Under the pieces are notes generated by a model, which was not told the DNA's origin, searched no databases, and worked only from the letters and a program-made list of their open reading frames with translations. A program made the position numbers and the translations under genes. Positions 1-11,114 of a DNA stretch of 64,000 nt are shown here, piece after piece. Origin of the DNA: Cubamyces lactineus (lineage: Eukaryota > Basidiomycota > Agaricomycetes > Polyporales > Polyporaceae); the NCBI GenBank assembly GCA_022376465.1, contig JACDTU010000019.1, positions 434,001 through 498,000 of the forward strand. Direction: 5' to 3'. Numbering within the stretch: the first letter of the stretch is position 1; each line of letters begins with the position of its first letter.

Positions 1-41
1 ATTGTCTCTACCTGATACCCGATCTTGACTCTCTCGTACAG

Positions 42-814
42 ATGGCTCGGGCAGAATTCGAAACAGAACAAGCTCAGTCGACAGCTCACGGACGTACAGG
101 CTCGGATGCGGCTCAAAGTTTCGGGCGACAAGGGCGAGATCCGGCAGTCTTACATCCCTGCATTGTTCCCGCACATCGTGCAGCCACTGATGGACCAAGG
201 CGCGGTGAGTTGCATCTTTATTCCTTTCTACAGCCATGGGTGTGTTCTAACCGCGCGCCATCTTAGAGCGCGGTGGACGACGTGATCGAAGTCATGGACG
301 AGTACTTCCTCACCCGGGAGGACTGGGACACAATCGTCGAGCTCGGCGTGGGCGACCGCGCTGACACGATCGTCACCAAGAGCATCTCAACGGCCACGAA
401 AACGGCGTTCACCAGGAAGTACGTACATTTGACTCTTGTTGCGTTGATCCTCTGTTCATGATTTGGGAACAGATATAACTCCCGAGATCATCCCGTCGCA
501 TTCCATAAGGCGGAGAACCTGGGCAAGGTACCAAAGAAGCTCGCCTCTATCGGCCCTGCTCCGGATCTGGAAGAGGCCTTCGACGTACGTCCTTCACTGC
601 ACCTATCCCTCCTACCGTCGCTCACTAGTATGCTTTATCTGATCTTATCGTATATTTGCAGGTGGACGACGAGGTCGTCGAAGAAGCCGAAGAGAAGGAG
701 GATGAGTCGGACGACTCCCCAGAACATGACAGCCTCATCAAGGTCCCGAAGGTTAAGGGCAAGGGCAAGGCCACCTCTGCCGGGAAGAGAGGTAAGGGCG
801 CGAAGAAGGGCTAA
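42..814 (+). CDS. RFC1: Replication factor C large subunit, C-terminal part (partial)
   Basis: This is the 3' end of the large subunit of the clamp loader that places PCNA on DNA in the nucleus. Four exons are visible: 42-204, 267-418, 473-584 and 662-814, with GT-AG introns of 54-77 nt; an upstream intron ends at 41. The spliced product has the RFC1 C-terminal domain signature, including a stretch reading MDEYFLTREDWDTIVELG and then TAFTRKYNSRDHPVAF. It ends in an acidic and then Lys/Gly-rich tail (KGKGK...KGAKKG) before TAA. The AAA+ core and BRCT regions lie outside the window. The identification rests on the conserved C-terminal domain, not on the ATPase motifs. Confidence 0.85.
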
Positions 815-1308
815 ACGCCGTGGGTCTGTGTGGGTGTGGGCCCCGCCATGTTGGTTTTCGTTCTGCGTTGGTTGTATCGTCCTTGTATATCAGCTTAGTC
901 TCACACGGCCTGATCGATTGGCTATTCATGTTGTCGTCGACACGTAATGGCGCACCCGCCGTTTACTAGCATCCCGAATCACACAACACCTCATTACACT
1001 TATTCAGCAGGCTGCAGTGGTTCACATCCAAGTCAAACATCGTACAATTGTCCATTGCGGGTGGTTGAACACCCGCGTAAACTAGTACAACAATTGGGGA
1101 AACGCAATTACGTGCATCTCTGCGCTCACACGATGAACCTAAAGTCCGGGAAAGTTACATAAGACGACAACTGGCAAAGCTGACATTTTTTAATCGGGGA
1201 GAGGGGGTCACGGACACCATCAGATACGCGAGAAACCATTCGTCAAGTGGGCAAGGATGAGTTAATTGGCACTACTCCTCAGACGCCTTCGAGGTTGGAG
1301 GGTCCCTC
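815..1308. other. Convergent 3' intergenic region
   Basis: Gap between the 3' ends of RFC1 (+) and the repeat-protein gene (-). It should hold both 3' UTRs. I see no coding pattern or repeat in it. Confidence 0.6.
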
Positions 1309-2788
1309 TCAGGTGCGGCTGTTACCGCGGCCCCGAGACCCGGAGCCGTGACGGCGGGCCTGCAAGTCCTAAAGCCAGACGTCAGTACTACGCCAACAAG
1401 AGGTATGTATGGGAAGGAAGTACCCGGCGGCTGCGACTCCCGCTTCGGCCACGAGAGTTAGACCCATGGCGACGTGCCTGCAACTAGATTCGATGAAATT
1501 TGGTGGATCAATATGAGTGCCAAAGGAATACAGCGAGAAGATATGCCAACCTCGGAGCGCCGGTCACGACTGTCGCCTCGGCCGCGAGAACCGGATCCGT
1601 GACGGCGAGCCTGCAGCTCCCTAGTGCTGCGCGAGCGGCTCCCGCTTCTTCCACGAGACTGCGAGCCATGGCGGCGAGCTTCGAGCTGCTCGAAGGTCCT
1701 GTCAGCGCGATGACATCAAGATAATCGCCTGAATAAGCACGTACGTCACGACGGTCCCGGCTGTCCCCTCGACCACGAGAGCCAGAGCCGTGGCGACGGG
1801 CTTGGAGCTGTTTGATCCTAAATTAGCGGTCAGATCTTCGGATTGTGTTGTGAGCGACGTACAGCACGGCGGTCCCTGCTGTCGCCTCGGTGGCGCGAGC
1901 CAGATCCATGGCGGCGTGCTTGCAACTAACATGGAACAATCTCAGCCTCTATTCGTCGGTTTGAGTGTCAAGGACATACTTCACGACGGCCGAGACTATC
2001 ACCGCGACCCCGGGAGCCGGATCCGTGACGGCGAGCTTCAAGCTACGCAAAGCGGTTGGGTCTTAGAATCAAAACTCAGTGAGATAGGCCCACAGGAGCA
2101 CTTGCCTCGCGGCGGCCCCTGCTGTTGCCTCGACCACGAGAGCCAGAGCCATGTCGGCGAGTCTCGAGCTATAAACTTGGTCAGCCCATATTGTATGAGT
2201 ATGAAGAGCACATGCGACTCACGCCGCGACGGCCACGACTGTCACCACGGCCGCGAGAGCCAGAGCCGTGGCGGCGAGCCTCAATGGTCTTCACGGTAGC
2301 GGAGCGACTGCCACTGCGGCCGCGAGAACTTGAGCCATGACGGCGGGCTTCGAGCTATACAATGTGTATCAGCGCCATCATGCAAGGATGTCAGACTTCA
2401 GGCGACCCACATCCCGACGGTCCCTACTGTCGCCTCGGCCACGAGAGCCAGAGCCGTGGCGGCGAGCCTCTATGGTCTTCGCAGTGGCAGAACGACTACC
2501 GCTACGTCCGCGCGATCCAGAGCCGTGACGAGGGTCCCGCGCAAGAACACGGACGGGGCTTCGGCCTCTGACATCGATATCGAAGTTAGGGCCAACAAGG
2601 GCCTTGTCGAGCAGAGCATCCGTTCCAGAGGTGATCTCCGAGCCGGGGAGCTGTAGAGGGATCGTGCGCATCAGTTTTGGTCTTGAAAGACGTGAGGACG
2701 CGGGGGGGGGGCATACAGGGATGGCGGAAACGGCGGTAGAGAGGATAGCCGCGATGACAAACACGACAAAGTTGCTCTTGAACTGCAT
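1309..2788 (-). CDS. Secreted Kex2-type tandem repeat protein (candidate peptide precursor)
   Basis: Ten exons, all joined in phase 0: 2788-2717, 2650-2411, 2354-2223, 2168-2106, 2042-1980, 1925-1863, 1807-1745, 1685-1551, 1483-1424 and 1368-1309. They give 316 residues. Residues 1-22 form a signal peptide (MQFKSNFVVFVIAAILSTAVSA). After a short acidic spacer come twelve repeats of about 21 residues, each with the core ARRHGSGSRGRGDSRDRR. Variants replace GDSRDRR with SGSRS. Dibasic ARR and RDRR sites suit Kex2 cleavage in the Golgi, releasing many near-identical basic Gly/Ser peptides. Most repeats are exactly one 63-nt exon. Intron 4 uses a GC donor (GCAAGT). Fungal Kex2-processed repeat proteins include repellents, pheromone-like peptides and RiPP precursors; which this is cannot be told. 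No modifying enzyme is adjacent. Confidence 0.8.
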
Positions 2789-2872
2789 GGTGGGCGGTCA
2801 GGCGATGGGAGTGGTCGTAGAGGCTGTAGCAAGCACGAGCTGGCTGGGGTATAGTTGACACTCCCATCAGCT

Positions 2873-2880
2873 TATATATC
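2873..2880 (-). promoter_or_regulatory. TATA-like box of the repeat-protein gene
   Basis: On the minus strand this reads GATATATA, about 85-90 bp upstream of the ATG at 2788. The spacing fits a core promoter of a well-expressed secreted protein. Motif match only. Confidence 0.4.
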
Positions 2881-2899
2881 CGCACATCGTGCCCTGGGA

Positions 2900-4373
2900 C
2901 CTGCAATGCTTAACGGCTTACTATGAGGTGCAGAGCTCGAGCCCAGAGTCCGACCTTGGCTGTGAGAATGGTGCCCTAGTCTTTGCGCAGTCACAAGGCT
3001 GAAGTCGCCATCGCAATCGTCTGAGTACCTCGTCTCACTTTCTTGGCGCCTTGGCTAAGCCTGAAAATAGGCGAACAGGTCGTGTACGTGCGTTGTTGAA
3101 CCCGCCAACGAAGGCGCAGCAGGGTTCGCAGAGGATTTGTAGTACCCTTTAAGCACAAGAGACGACGACTCGAGGGAATGCTACGGGGTGGGGATACGGC
3201 GAATCTTCTGGTGTTCGTTTGCAACCATGAGCCTTCGACATGGTATTCAGGACAAACAGGGTCCAGTGGTCTTCCCATGGCTGTGCCCTCAGCTACTCCT
3301 CCACCTGAAGTTATCACCAAGGCATTGTACACCTGCTGAGTTTGCACCGTTAGCCTTGCTAACATCCACTAAATCTAGTCTGCAAAAGACTCTGTACGAC
3401 TTGCCTCAATGTCTGCCTCATAGTCTGATCGCGGCACATCTACGTGATTGCCCCTACCAAATTCCGTCAACGCCATTGAGGATGCAGCATTGCTGGTCTG
3501 GATTCTCACTTACAGGGCTTGCCCACCACTCCACTCACACCTTGGCCGCAGCCAGCTTCATCTCCACCGTGGGAATCTAGCTTCCTCGAAGGCGGCCCCG
3601 TCCACGTTTCCAACCGTCCGTCTCTTGGCTATGCCACGGTACATGCGCAAATATACCATCTCAAGCTCATTCTTCCCGTATCGTACCAAGTTGCGCCACT
3701 ATCCTTTCGCAAACTGGTGCCGACTTCCGCAGCACAGCAGACACGGATTCCCAAGGGTGTGCCCGGCGGTCTCGCACGCGTGCTCCCTCGGAAAGGTGAA
3801 GGTTACGAATCGTTTCTGTGTGTCACTGATTCGTTAGTTCTGGATGGTTCAGTGTAACGATTTCCGCTCTCAGCTTGGCAATACCGCAGCCTTAACCTGC
3901 TGCACTGCCTGAGCTAACAATAGTCCAACGCCGCGCGCAGAGGTTCGGAGTCCCGACTACCTCACGATGCGACGTTGGAGACAATACATACCGAGCACGT
4001 TATCCTTGGCAAGTTGAAGCAAGATCAACATAGGGACTCGCACAAGTGCAGGACCTAGAAAGAACTGGCACCATCAGTCTGGGTGGTGTACAACAACCAG
4101 TATGACAGGTCTATAGCTGATCAAACGACATCATAGGTGTACACATGCACGAAAAGGAGGATTCAACATGCCATTACTCATCATGAAAAGCGTGAGGTAT
4201 GCGGGTATAAGCTTGGAACAACATTGCGCTCGTCAAAGTCCATCATGTCGTAAGTGTTCTGCATCCTTCGTCAGCAACAGCTTGTAGCTCCCAGGGTAAT
4301 AGCATCCTTACCGTACAGAGCCATCATGCAACAACCTCCGCGGGGAAGGTCCGACCACATCCCAAAGAGAAGC
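2900..4373. other. Intergenic region, no supported gene
   Basis: Open frames of up to 130 codons exist on both strands around 3.0-3.9 kb, but they show no recognisable domain, no consistent splice structure and no convincing composition bias. I call nothing here. Confidence 0.5.
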
Positions 4374-7287
4374 CTAAAGCTTCGGAGAGAGCGTCCGCAA
4401 GCCCCTGACCTTCTCCCCGGCCAAGTACACCCCCTCCCCTTTCTCCAGGTCTACGTTCTCGAGTATAACACCGGCGGGGCCAGGCGACCCCTTTACACCT
4501 CCGCTCTCCATGCCCGTCAATCCCAAACCGACCATCGAGTCAGACAGCTGCTTGGCAAAAGGTGTGCCCTCACCAGCCGCCCGCCCGCCTGCGGGTCGTT
4601 GGGACCTCTCCCGCTCCCGCCCGCGTTCTCCGCGCTCTTCGCGATCCGCGCCACCGCGCCTGTTCCACCGTCCGCGCCGGTCGCGTCGCACAGCGATGCG
4701 TGAGTACGAACTGAACGTGCGGATGATCATGAAGAAGTTGAAGAGCCCGAATGCGAACACCGCAGAAATCGCGATGCGTACGCCGAGCGCCTGGCGCGTG
4801 TCCAGCGGCGCAGGCGCCCCAGAGCCCTCGTCTGATTGCGAGCCAGTGCGCCAGACGAAGGAGAGGATCGCGACGCAAAAGGAGATCATAGACCACGCGA
4901 GCCAGACCGCGGGCGTCGCAAGCAGGACCCATATGTTCCACCAGATGACCGTGCGCGACTTCTGTGCCTCCTCAGCCCAGCGCGAGGCGCGGTCCATGCT
5001 GCGCATTGTTCCAAACTGGACAATGTAAACGCATCCATAGGAGAGGCTCATCAGCGCGAACACGAGGGACATGAGGGACGACCAGCGTGTGATGGGATCT
5101 GCAGCTGCGTCTTCGATCTGAAAGATGGTGAGAATCGTTCTGTACATATGGTGAGCATTGATGCAACTAGAGCAGGGCGACGTCCACGTACGTGCACAGG
5201 AGGGCAGAGACGAGATTGAACGTTTTCCATTCGCGCATGAGGGTGTCGACAAACTGTTCCCAAGAATTCTTGAAGCGCGCGAGCGCAGGGGACACGACAG
5301 GAGGGGTCCAGTCTTCTGGGTACGGTATCCCTTGAAATGCAGGGCTCTTATGGACGCCAGTGGGCGTCGCGAACCCTGTTGCGATCGCCGCATCCACAGA
5401 AGGATCGTGCGTGAAGTCACCGCATGCGTCGATCAGTCGCTGTATGTCAGGCTTGCTCACTTCTGCATCCTCGAAGACGCGTGCCACGCGGTGCCAGTAG
5501 AGCGCTGGTAGCCAGAGGAGGAAACAGAGATACATCTGACGGGGCATCGTGTCCGAGAGGCAAAAGCTTGCGTCTGACATAATACCGCGCCATCTCTTCC
5601 GCCTCTCCTGCTGTTGCTTGCGACTGTCGCGCCTTGAAGAAAAGAACGAAAAGCTTGGGAGGCACGAGCGTATTCCCTCCTTGGAAGTATGTATGACGTG
5701 TGCGTGAGCTTCTTGAGCGTCAGTAGGGAGGCCTTCTGTCTGACCACTGTCTGTACGGCTTGGGGAGCTATCCCTTCTCCAGCCAAACCACCGGATGTGT
5801 GAGCGGAAAGGGTCAACAGGGATGAACGGCTCGTCGCGCGTATGGTTACGGTGTAGATTCCAGCCCTGGAGGATGCGCAGCGGAGAGGCCGCTCGTGATT
5901 GGGCAGGGGAACGCGAGGGAGGGGTCTGGAATGCATCTCTCGCATTGATGATCGGGGACAAGTTATTGCTGGGAGGCCTGTTGCTTTGAGTTTGACTATG
6001 CCCTTGCCTGGAAGGAGGTTGCGAATGGCTGAAGATGTGACCACCTCGAGCAGAGCCTTCGCGGGATCGTAGGGATGGTGAAGCAACCGCAGAGTCGCTA
6101 TGCTGTGCGAGACGACCGGTGACGGCTGTACATGGGGGTGTTCAGTATATGTGCGTCTCACTCAGCAAGAAAGTGGCGGAGAACATGTCTGACCAGACAG
6201 ACTTCGGATTCGCGCAGGGTGCGTGAGCGGATGTCGCGTATATGCGTCGTCTGATGCATGAGTGCGATGTTGCGGAAACGGGATGAAAGAGTAAGCCCTT
6301 TCATCCTCTCGTACGGAATTCAGGGTGCTCCCTTCGGTTGGGCTCCCAGAGCGACCATCGCTACAGGAGGACTCGGAGAGGCTCAAACGACGCATATAAT
6401 GGGAGACAGCAGATAGCAGCCACTGAGATCTCAGTCAATGATGGCAGCATGTACCCAGCGACAGCAGCTATATAAGTAACTGAGAACTGCGATGCAGGGC
6501 ATCCCGGGAACCTTCATCCTGAGGATACGTATAAGGGTTTCACAGTCATACCAAGCCTCCTACGCTACTTCACATGCTTGTAAGCATTGGAAGGACCCGG
6601 CGCTCCTCATCGTCACGGGCAAGCACGGGGCTCACGGGAGGTAGTTTTTGGCTCTCTGCGTCAAGTACTGCGACGCATATATCAATGACGCAGCATATGG
6701 GGCAGCCATGGATAATGATCCGGTCGGATGCCTCATACAAAGCGTCGAGCTCTAGATTTCCCATGCTCAAGGTTCCCTGCTACATTCACCCGAGGAGGAC
6801 CCGCAACGCATATACTCACCTTGCTTGATGTTCTGCAGCGTCGCAGGGGGCGACCGCTCGCTTTCGTTCCTCTGCCTTGGGGTATCATGCCCGATTGACG
6901 AGTCCGACTCGCCAAGCCGGCTCGGTGCTCCGCCTGTGATGGAGTGGAAGGATTGCAAAGCCGGTAGACTGCTTGAAGGCGAGTCAATCGACGAGCCCGA
7001 AGTGTCGATACTCCGCTTAATCGCGCGACTGGGCGTCCGAAGTCGCTCAAATACAGGAGGGGACTGGCTTGGGAGTGCGGATAGCTTGTCCGAGCTAGTC
7101 AAGGCGGATGAGGTGGACTCAGACTCTGAAGGGGCATTCAGTCATCGAGACATCCAATATAGCGATGTTGCCCACCCTTCAACTGAATTTCTGAAGGCGA
7201 AGACGGAAAAGGGACTGAATTTGACCTTCGAGAGGTAATAGAGGGGCGCCGTGTAGGGACATCCGTCGGTTCGGAGGACGACGCCAT
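4374..7287 (-). CDS. Multi-pass membrane protein of unknown function (Agaricomycete family)
   Basis: A phase-consistent model is 7287-7176, 7125-6820, 6751-6636, 6422-6194, 6125-5192 and 5139-4374, giving 820 residues. The N-terminal half is Ser/Pro-rich and probably disordered, with a short conserved-looking TLQNIKQ segment. The C-terminal half holds the membrane part. One hydrophobic stretch (YLCFLLWLPALYW) comes before a soluble segment, followed by at least three strong segments: MSLVFALMSLSYGCVYIVQF, IWWNIWVLLATPAVWLAWSM running into FCVAILSFVW, and AVFAFGLFNFFMII. The tail is basic, then Gly-rich. I know similar proteins from basidiomycetes only as uncharacterised. The weakest join is the 213-nt intron at 6635-6423; exons 3 and 4 could be wrong. 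No enzymatic motif is visible. Confidence 0.6.
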
Positions 7288-7506
7288 GTCAGTGAAGACC
7301 GCAGGTTGTATGCGCTATTGCGCCCACGCAAAGACGAGCCAGGTGGTCAAATGCTGAACGTGCCAGTCGTGTGGGTCGTGGTCAACGGGTACTCCGTAGA
7401 AGTCGTTGTCGAGGAGGTATGGTGGTTGGAGGTGGGGGAATGGAGGAAATGGAGGGAACTGGGGGCGGTTGAGCGGCCGAGGAAGCTGTGTCTGCCAGAG
7501 ATCCCC

Positions 7507-7577
7507 ACGCGTCCCCAATTTGGAAGTCGACGCGTCGGTGGCTGAGCGATCGACGCGTTTTTACGCCACAGACGCGT
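7507..7577. promoter_or_regulatory. Cluster of four ACGCGT (MCB-type) motifs
   Basis: ACGCGT occurs at 7507-7512, 7530-7535, 7553-7558 and 7572-7577, spaced 23, 23 and 19 bp. The cluster lies 220-290 bp upstream of the membrane-protein ATG at 7287. In yeasts ACGCGT is the MluI cell-cycle box bound by MBF (Mbp1-Swi6) at G1/S genes. The motif count is seen directly; the cell-cycle role is inferred. Confidence 0.45.
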
Positions 7578-7599
7578 CCATCGTCCATCAACGTTTGGG

Positions 7600-8184
7600 A
7601 GGACCTCTTGGCCTGTTATACCAGCTATTCGGAATATCAATACATTTGAGAACGTTTGATTCCGTGCAAGCGTGATACGATGGACCCGGTGACTCTAAAA
7701 TGGCACGTTTGTCGCACTCCGCGGTGTAATGCCTCAAGTAGTAGTTTCATATGTAGGGAACTAGGCTGTATGAGCACTCATGAGCACTGTTGCATTGGCA
7801 ATGACAGCAATAACACGTAGAAGTATATTAAACACAATACAGTACAGCGGGTTCCAGCAATAGCTGCAGCTCGCCCTATACCAGCTGGACCCTCACGCTG
7901 TCCTCTTTCCCCTGTCTGAGTCGTCTGAGTCGATTATCTTCTTGCATGATGATGACAAGATTTATCGAGAGAATTGTGGTCAGAGATGAAGAGTAGAGAC
8001 CATTGCGTAACTGGCGCGGACAGGTACATTCGAGAAACGCGGGAACTACTGGTACATACACACAGATTCTCGGGAGCACTGATACACTGGCATGCAATGG
8101 TACAACAGGATAAACAAACAGTTTCCAAGGGCAATAGGGTCAAGGTATTCAAATCCAATCCACATCCTTCGAGCGTCATTGCGT
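7600..8184. other. Intergenic region, nothing recognised
   Basis: Lies between the 5' side of the membrane-protein gene and the 3' end of the alcohol oxidase gene. Short frames only; no domain, repeat or RNA gene was recognised. Confidence 0.5.
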
Positions 8185-11008
8185 TCACCGGACAAGCTGG
8201 GTTGCGGGCTTGCCTGTCGGGATAGGCGCATGAGGGACAGGCGCGTGAGGTAGCCTGATCTTGAGACCTGAAGGATAAATGAATTAGTACCGATTCGGTG
8301 TCTCATAGGTCACGCAGGCATCGCGGCTCACCAAGCTCCTCAGCAATAAGGTCGGCGCCCTTCTCGCCGACGAGCAGCGCAGACGAGTACGTGTTCGTGC
8401 CCAAGTTATCCTAGGAGCACACAACGGCTGTCAGCCATATCTGCGCGGATATCTCACGGAGCTCAAGGAACATACTGGGCAGATACTGAGGTCGACACAC
8501 TTGAGGTTCTGCGTGCCGTAGACGTTCAGGCGCTTGTCGACGACGCCACCCTGCTCGCGCGGCTTCATCGCGCACGTGCCGAGCGAGTGCCAGGTGGTCT
8601 CGACGTGGTCCGCAATCCAGTCGTCGATCGCCTTGTCGTCCTCCTCGGTGTACTTGATGTCCTCGATGACCTTCTTGGCGTCGTACGGCTCAGAGGGGCG
8701 GTGCCAGGTGCCCATGTGGATGCCGACGGTGAGGCCATCGGGGTAGATCTCCTTGGCCGTCTTGATGTCGATGTCGCGGCACGCCGCCGGGGAGTTGGGG
8801 TGGAAGTGCGGGTGGTGGGAAGTGAGCTCACCACGGAACGCTACGTGACATGCTTAACGAACGCGTTCCATGTTGCAAGGCACCTCATGATGCTCACCAT
8901 CCATGCGACGAGCAACCTCGCGAGTCTTCTTGTAACTCCAGCGAATTGGCGCGAAGTCGGCCTTGTTGTTCATGAAGCCACTGTCGAAGAACGGCTCCAC
9001 ATACGGGTTCTGCGACTTGATGTGGATCTGCACGAAGGGCATTAGCATCACACACTTCAACTTCCCTAATAGCATGCGCACCTTTCCGCGAGACGCGGGG
9101 TACTCGAGGTATTGGAACATCGTGATGTACTTCCCGGGCGGGAGCAAGGTGTGGTCGGCGTACGCGCCCGCGACGATCGAACCGAACATGACCGGCTTGT
9201 CGGGCTTGTCCTTGAAGTAACGGTTCCAGAGCTCGTTGAACTCCGGGCCCATCTCCTTCAGCTCCTCCTCGGTCGGGCGGATCTTAAAGCCCGCGTCGAT
9301 AGCGTTCGACGCGAGGCGCGCCTTCTCCGGACTCGTCTCCCACTCGGCGAAGAGCTCGCGCTGCACCTCCTTATTACCGCGGAGGAAGTCATCGAGAGTC
9401 TGGGTCTCGTTCGAGACGCGGTAGACTGCCCTTTAGTGTCAGCATGCAAGAATTAGAGGCAAAGATAGTGATGACGTACTGGTCAGGGTGGTATAGTGGT
9501 CCTGGTACTCTTCGCCGACGCCGGGCAGATCGCTAACGACTGGGATACCGAGCTTGTTGAGAAGCTCAGCGTTACCAACGCCGGAGCGCTCGAGGATCTG
9601 CAAGTCATATCATCAATAAGCCGGCCTGCCAAGACGATCGGGCGTACGTACCTGAGGGGTACCGAGTGTGCCGGAGCTGAGGACGACCATCTTGCGCGCC
9701 TTGACAATGGTCTCCTGGACCTGACCACCGTGGGTGCGGTTGCGCGACGGGACGTATGCGACGCCGACGGCCTTGTTGTTCGCGTCGAAGAGAACACGAG
9801 AGACCCGCGCATTGCAGCGGAGGTAGAGGTTGCTCTGGACGTCCATCACGCTGTGGACATAGGCTGGACCAAGGTGTGAATGTATGCTTCGCAAAACAGG
9901 GGTATTACGTACCAGTTGCGGCATCACTTCGACGGCCAGTGTGACGGTTGATGTACTTGGCCCAGATCTCAGCACCATGGCTGGTCTTCAGGTCTACACA
10001 ATGATAGTCAGATAACGATGCCCGGCGTACGCCGCGTGGCTCAACTAACCCTGAATGTCATCTACACATCATTGCTCCATAAGATGCCTGCATGGTACTC
10101 AAGTGCATGCGAGGAACATACCGCTGTAGGGAACACCGATGGCGTGAGCGGCACGCAGGAAGTCTTGAGCGACAGGGAGGATCTGTCCGCCATTGCTGAT
10201 GGCTATCGGGCCGTCGTAGCCGTGGGTGTCGTTATTCACCGGCTTCTGGTAATTTTCGAGCCGCTTCATGAGAGGGAACAGGTCTTCGCAGGTCCAGCCC
10301 TCAGTCTTGAAGTCGTCTAGAATCACGCATGGGGTTCAGTTGGTCCCATCCTCGGGTGGGAATAGGAAAGGCGCCTACCCCAGTCGGAAGCCGAGGCACG
10401 AGTGTACATCTGGAAGTTGATGCTGCTGCCACCGCCTGTATGGTACACGTCAATGATGAGCTTATTGCGCAGCCAGCAGTCCACTTACCCAAAATGTTCG
10501 CGCAGGGTACGATCGAGCGACGTCCACGTAAGTAGGAGGACTGCATAGTGTCCTCGTAGAAGGTGGCCTTGTCGTTGCTAACCCGTAATTAGGAGCTATT
10601 CGTATACCGTATACCAATGTGAATGTGAAGCTTACACGCCGTCGCGCTGCATGTTGCGAACGTAGATACCAGGGCTGAAGGGGAGATCAGTGAGACGCAT
10701 GTCATACAGCATGACGGCAGCATTGCATACCGGTAGACCCAAGGGTCATCTCGGTTGTTCGCGCCGCCTTCGGTGATGTGCGGTCAGTATACGTATGGGC
10801 AAGTGGGCTGTCGTCTGATGACTGACCTTCGATGAGCATGACCTTGAGGTTAGGGTCGGCATACGCAAGACGTCCCGCGACGACGCAGCCTGCAGGGCCT
10901 CCTCTACCGAATGCCAAGCCATGTCAGAACATCCTGGTAGGACACACGAGAAGAAGACAAAAGAGCGCACCCTGCAACGATCACGTCGACTTCTTCTGGG
11001 TGACCCAT
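8185..11008 (-). CDS. AOX: Alcohol (methanol) oxidase, GMC oxidoreductase family
   Basis: FAD-dependent oxidase of short-chain alcohols that makes aldehyde and H2O2; in wood-decay fungi the peroxide feeds lignocellulose oxidation. Sixteen exons: 11008-10971, 10903-10827, 10767-10731, 10674-10636, 10577-10489, 10435-10379, 10316-10122, 10061-10050, 9993-9913, 9863-9652, 9597-9480, 9425-9082, 9027-8898, 8840-8476, 8410-8332 and 8267-8185. They sum to 1956 nt, 651 residues, the usual AOX size. The FAD dinucleotide motif VAGGGPAGC is at residues 11-19. The catalytic His is about 561 in [11 protein letters not shown], and the second active-site position falls in PDNLGTN near 600. There is no signal peptide. 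The C-terminus ends LVR, not a canonical SKL-type peroxisomal signal. Exon 8 is only 12 nt. A short-chain alcohol oxidase is favoured over aryl-alcohol oxidase by the whole-length match. Confidence 0.9.
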
Positions 11009-11103
11009 ACTGTTCTGGTTCAGGAGGAGGGGCAGGTGAGCAGAAGTAAGAATAGAGATGGGAGCCTCGACTGAGGATGGGGTCCCTCAATTCTTTCAGG
11101 AGG

Positions 11104-11110
11104 CTTTTAT
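11104..11110 (-). promoter_or_regulatory. TATA-like element upstream of the alcohol oxidase gene
   Basis: Minus-strand ATAAAAG about 100 bp upstream of the ATG at 11008. Position and motif fit a core promoter; nothing else supports it. Confidence 0.3.
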
Positions 11111-11114
11111 GTCT

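Noticed and set aside
2378..2788. Single 136-residue protein read without splicing
   Set aside because: A 66-nt in-frame intron with GTATG and CTACAG ends and a branch-like CTGAT lies inside, and the repeat pattern continues through nine spliced junctions.
1309..2788. GRGDS in the repeats as an integrin-binding (RGD) signal
   Set aside because: The motif arises from a basic Gly/Ser repeat and is lost in several repeats (GNS, SGS); nothing supports animal integrin binding.
2991..3857. Overlapping 110-130 codon frames on both strands
   Set aside because: No domain, no splice-supported model, no composition evidence.
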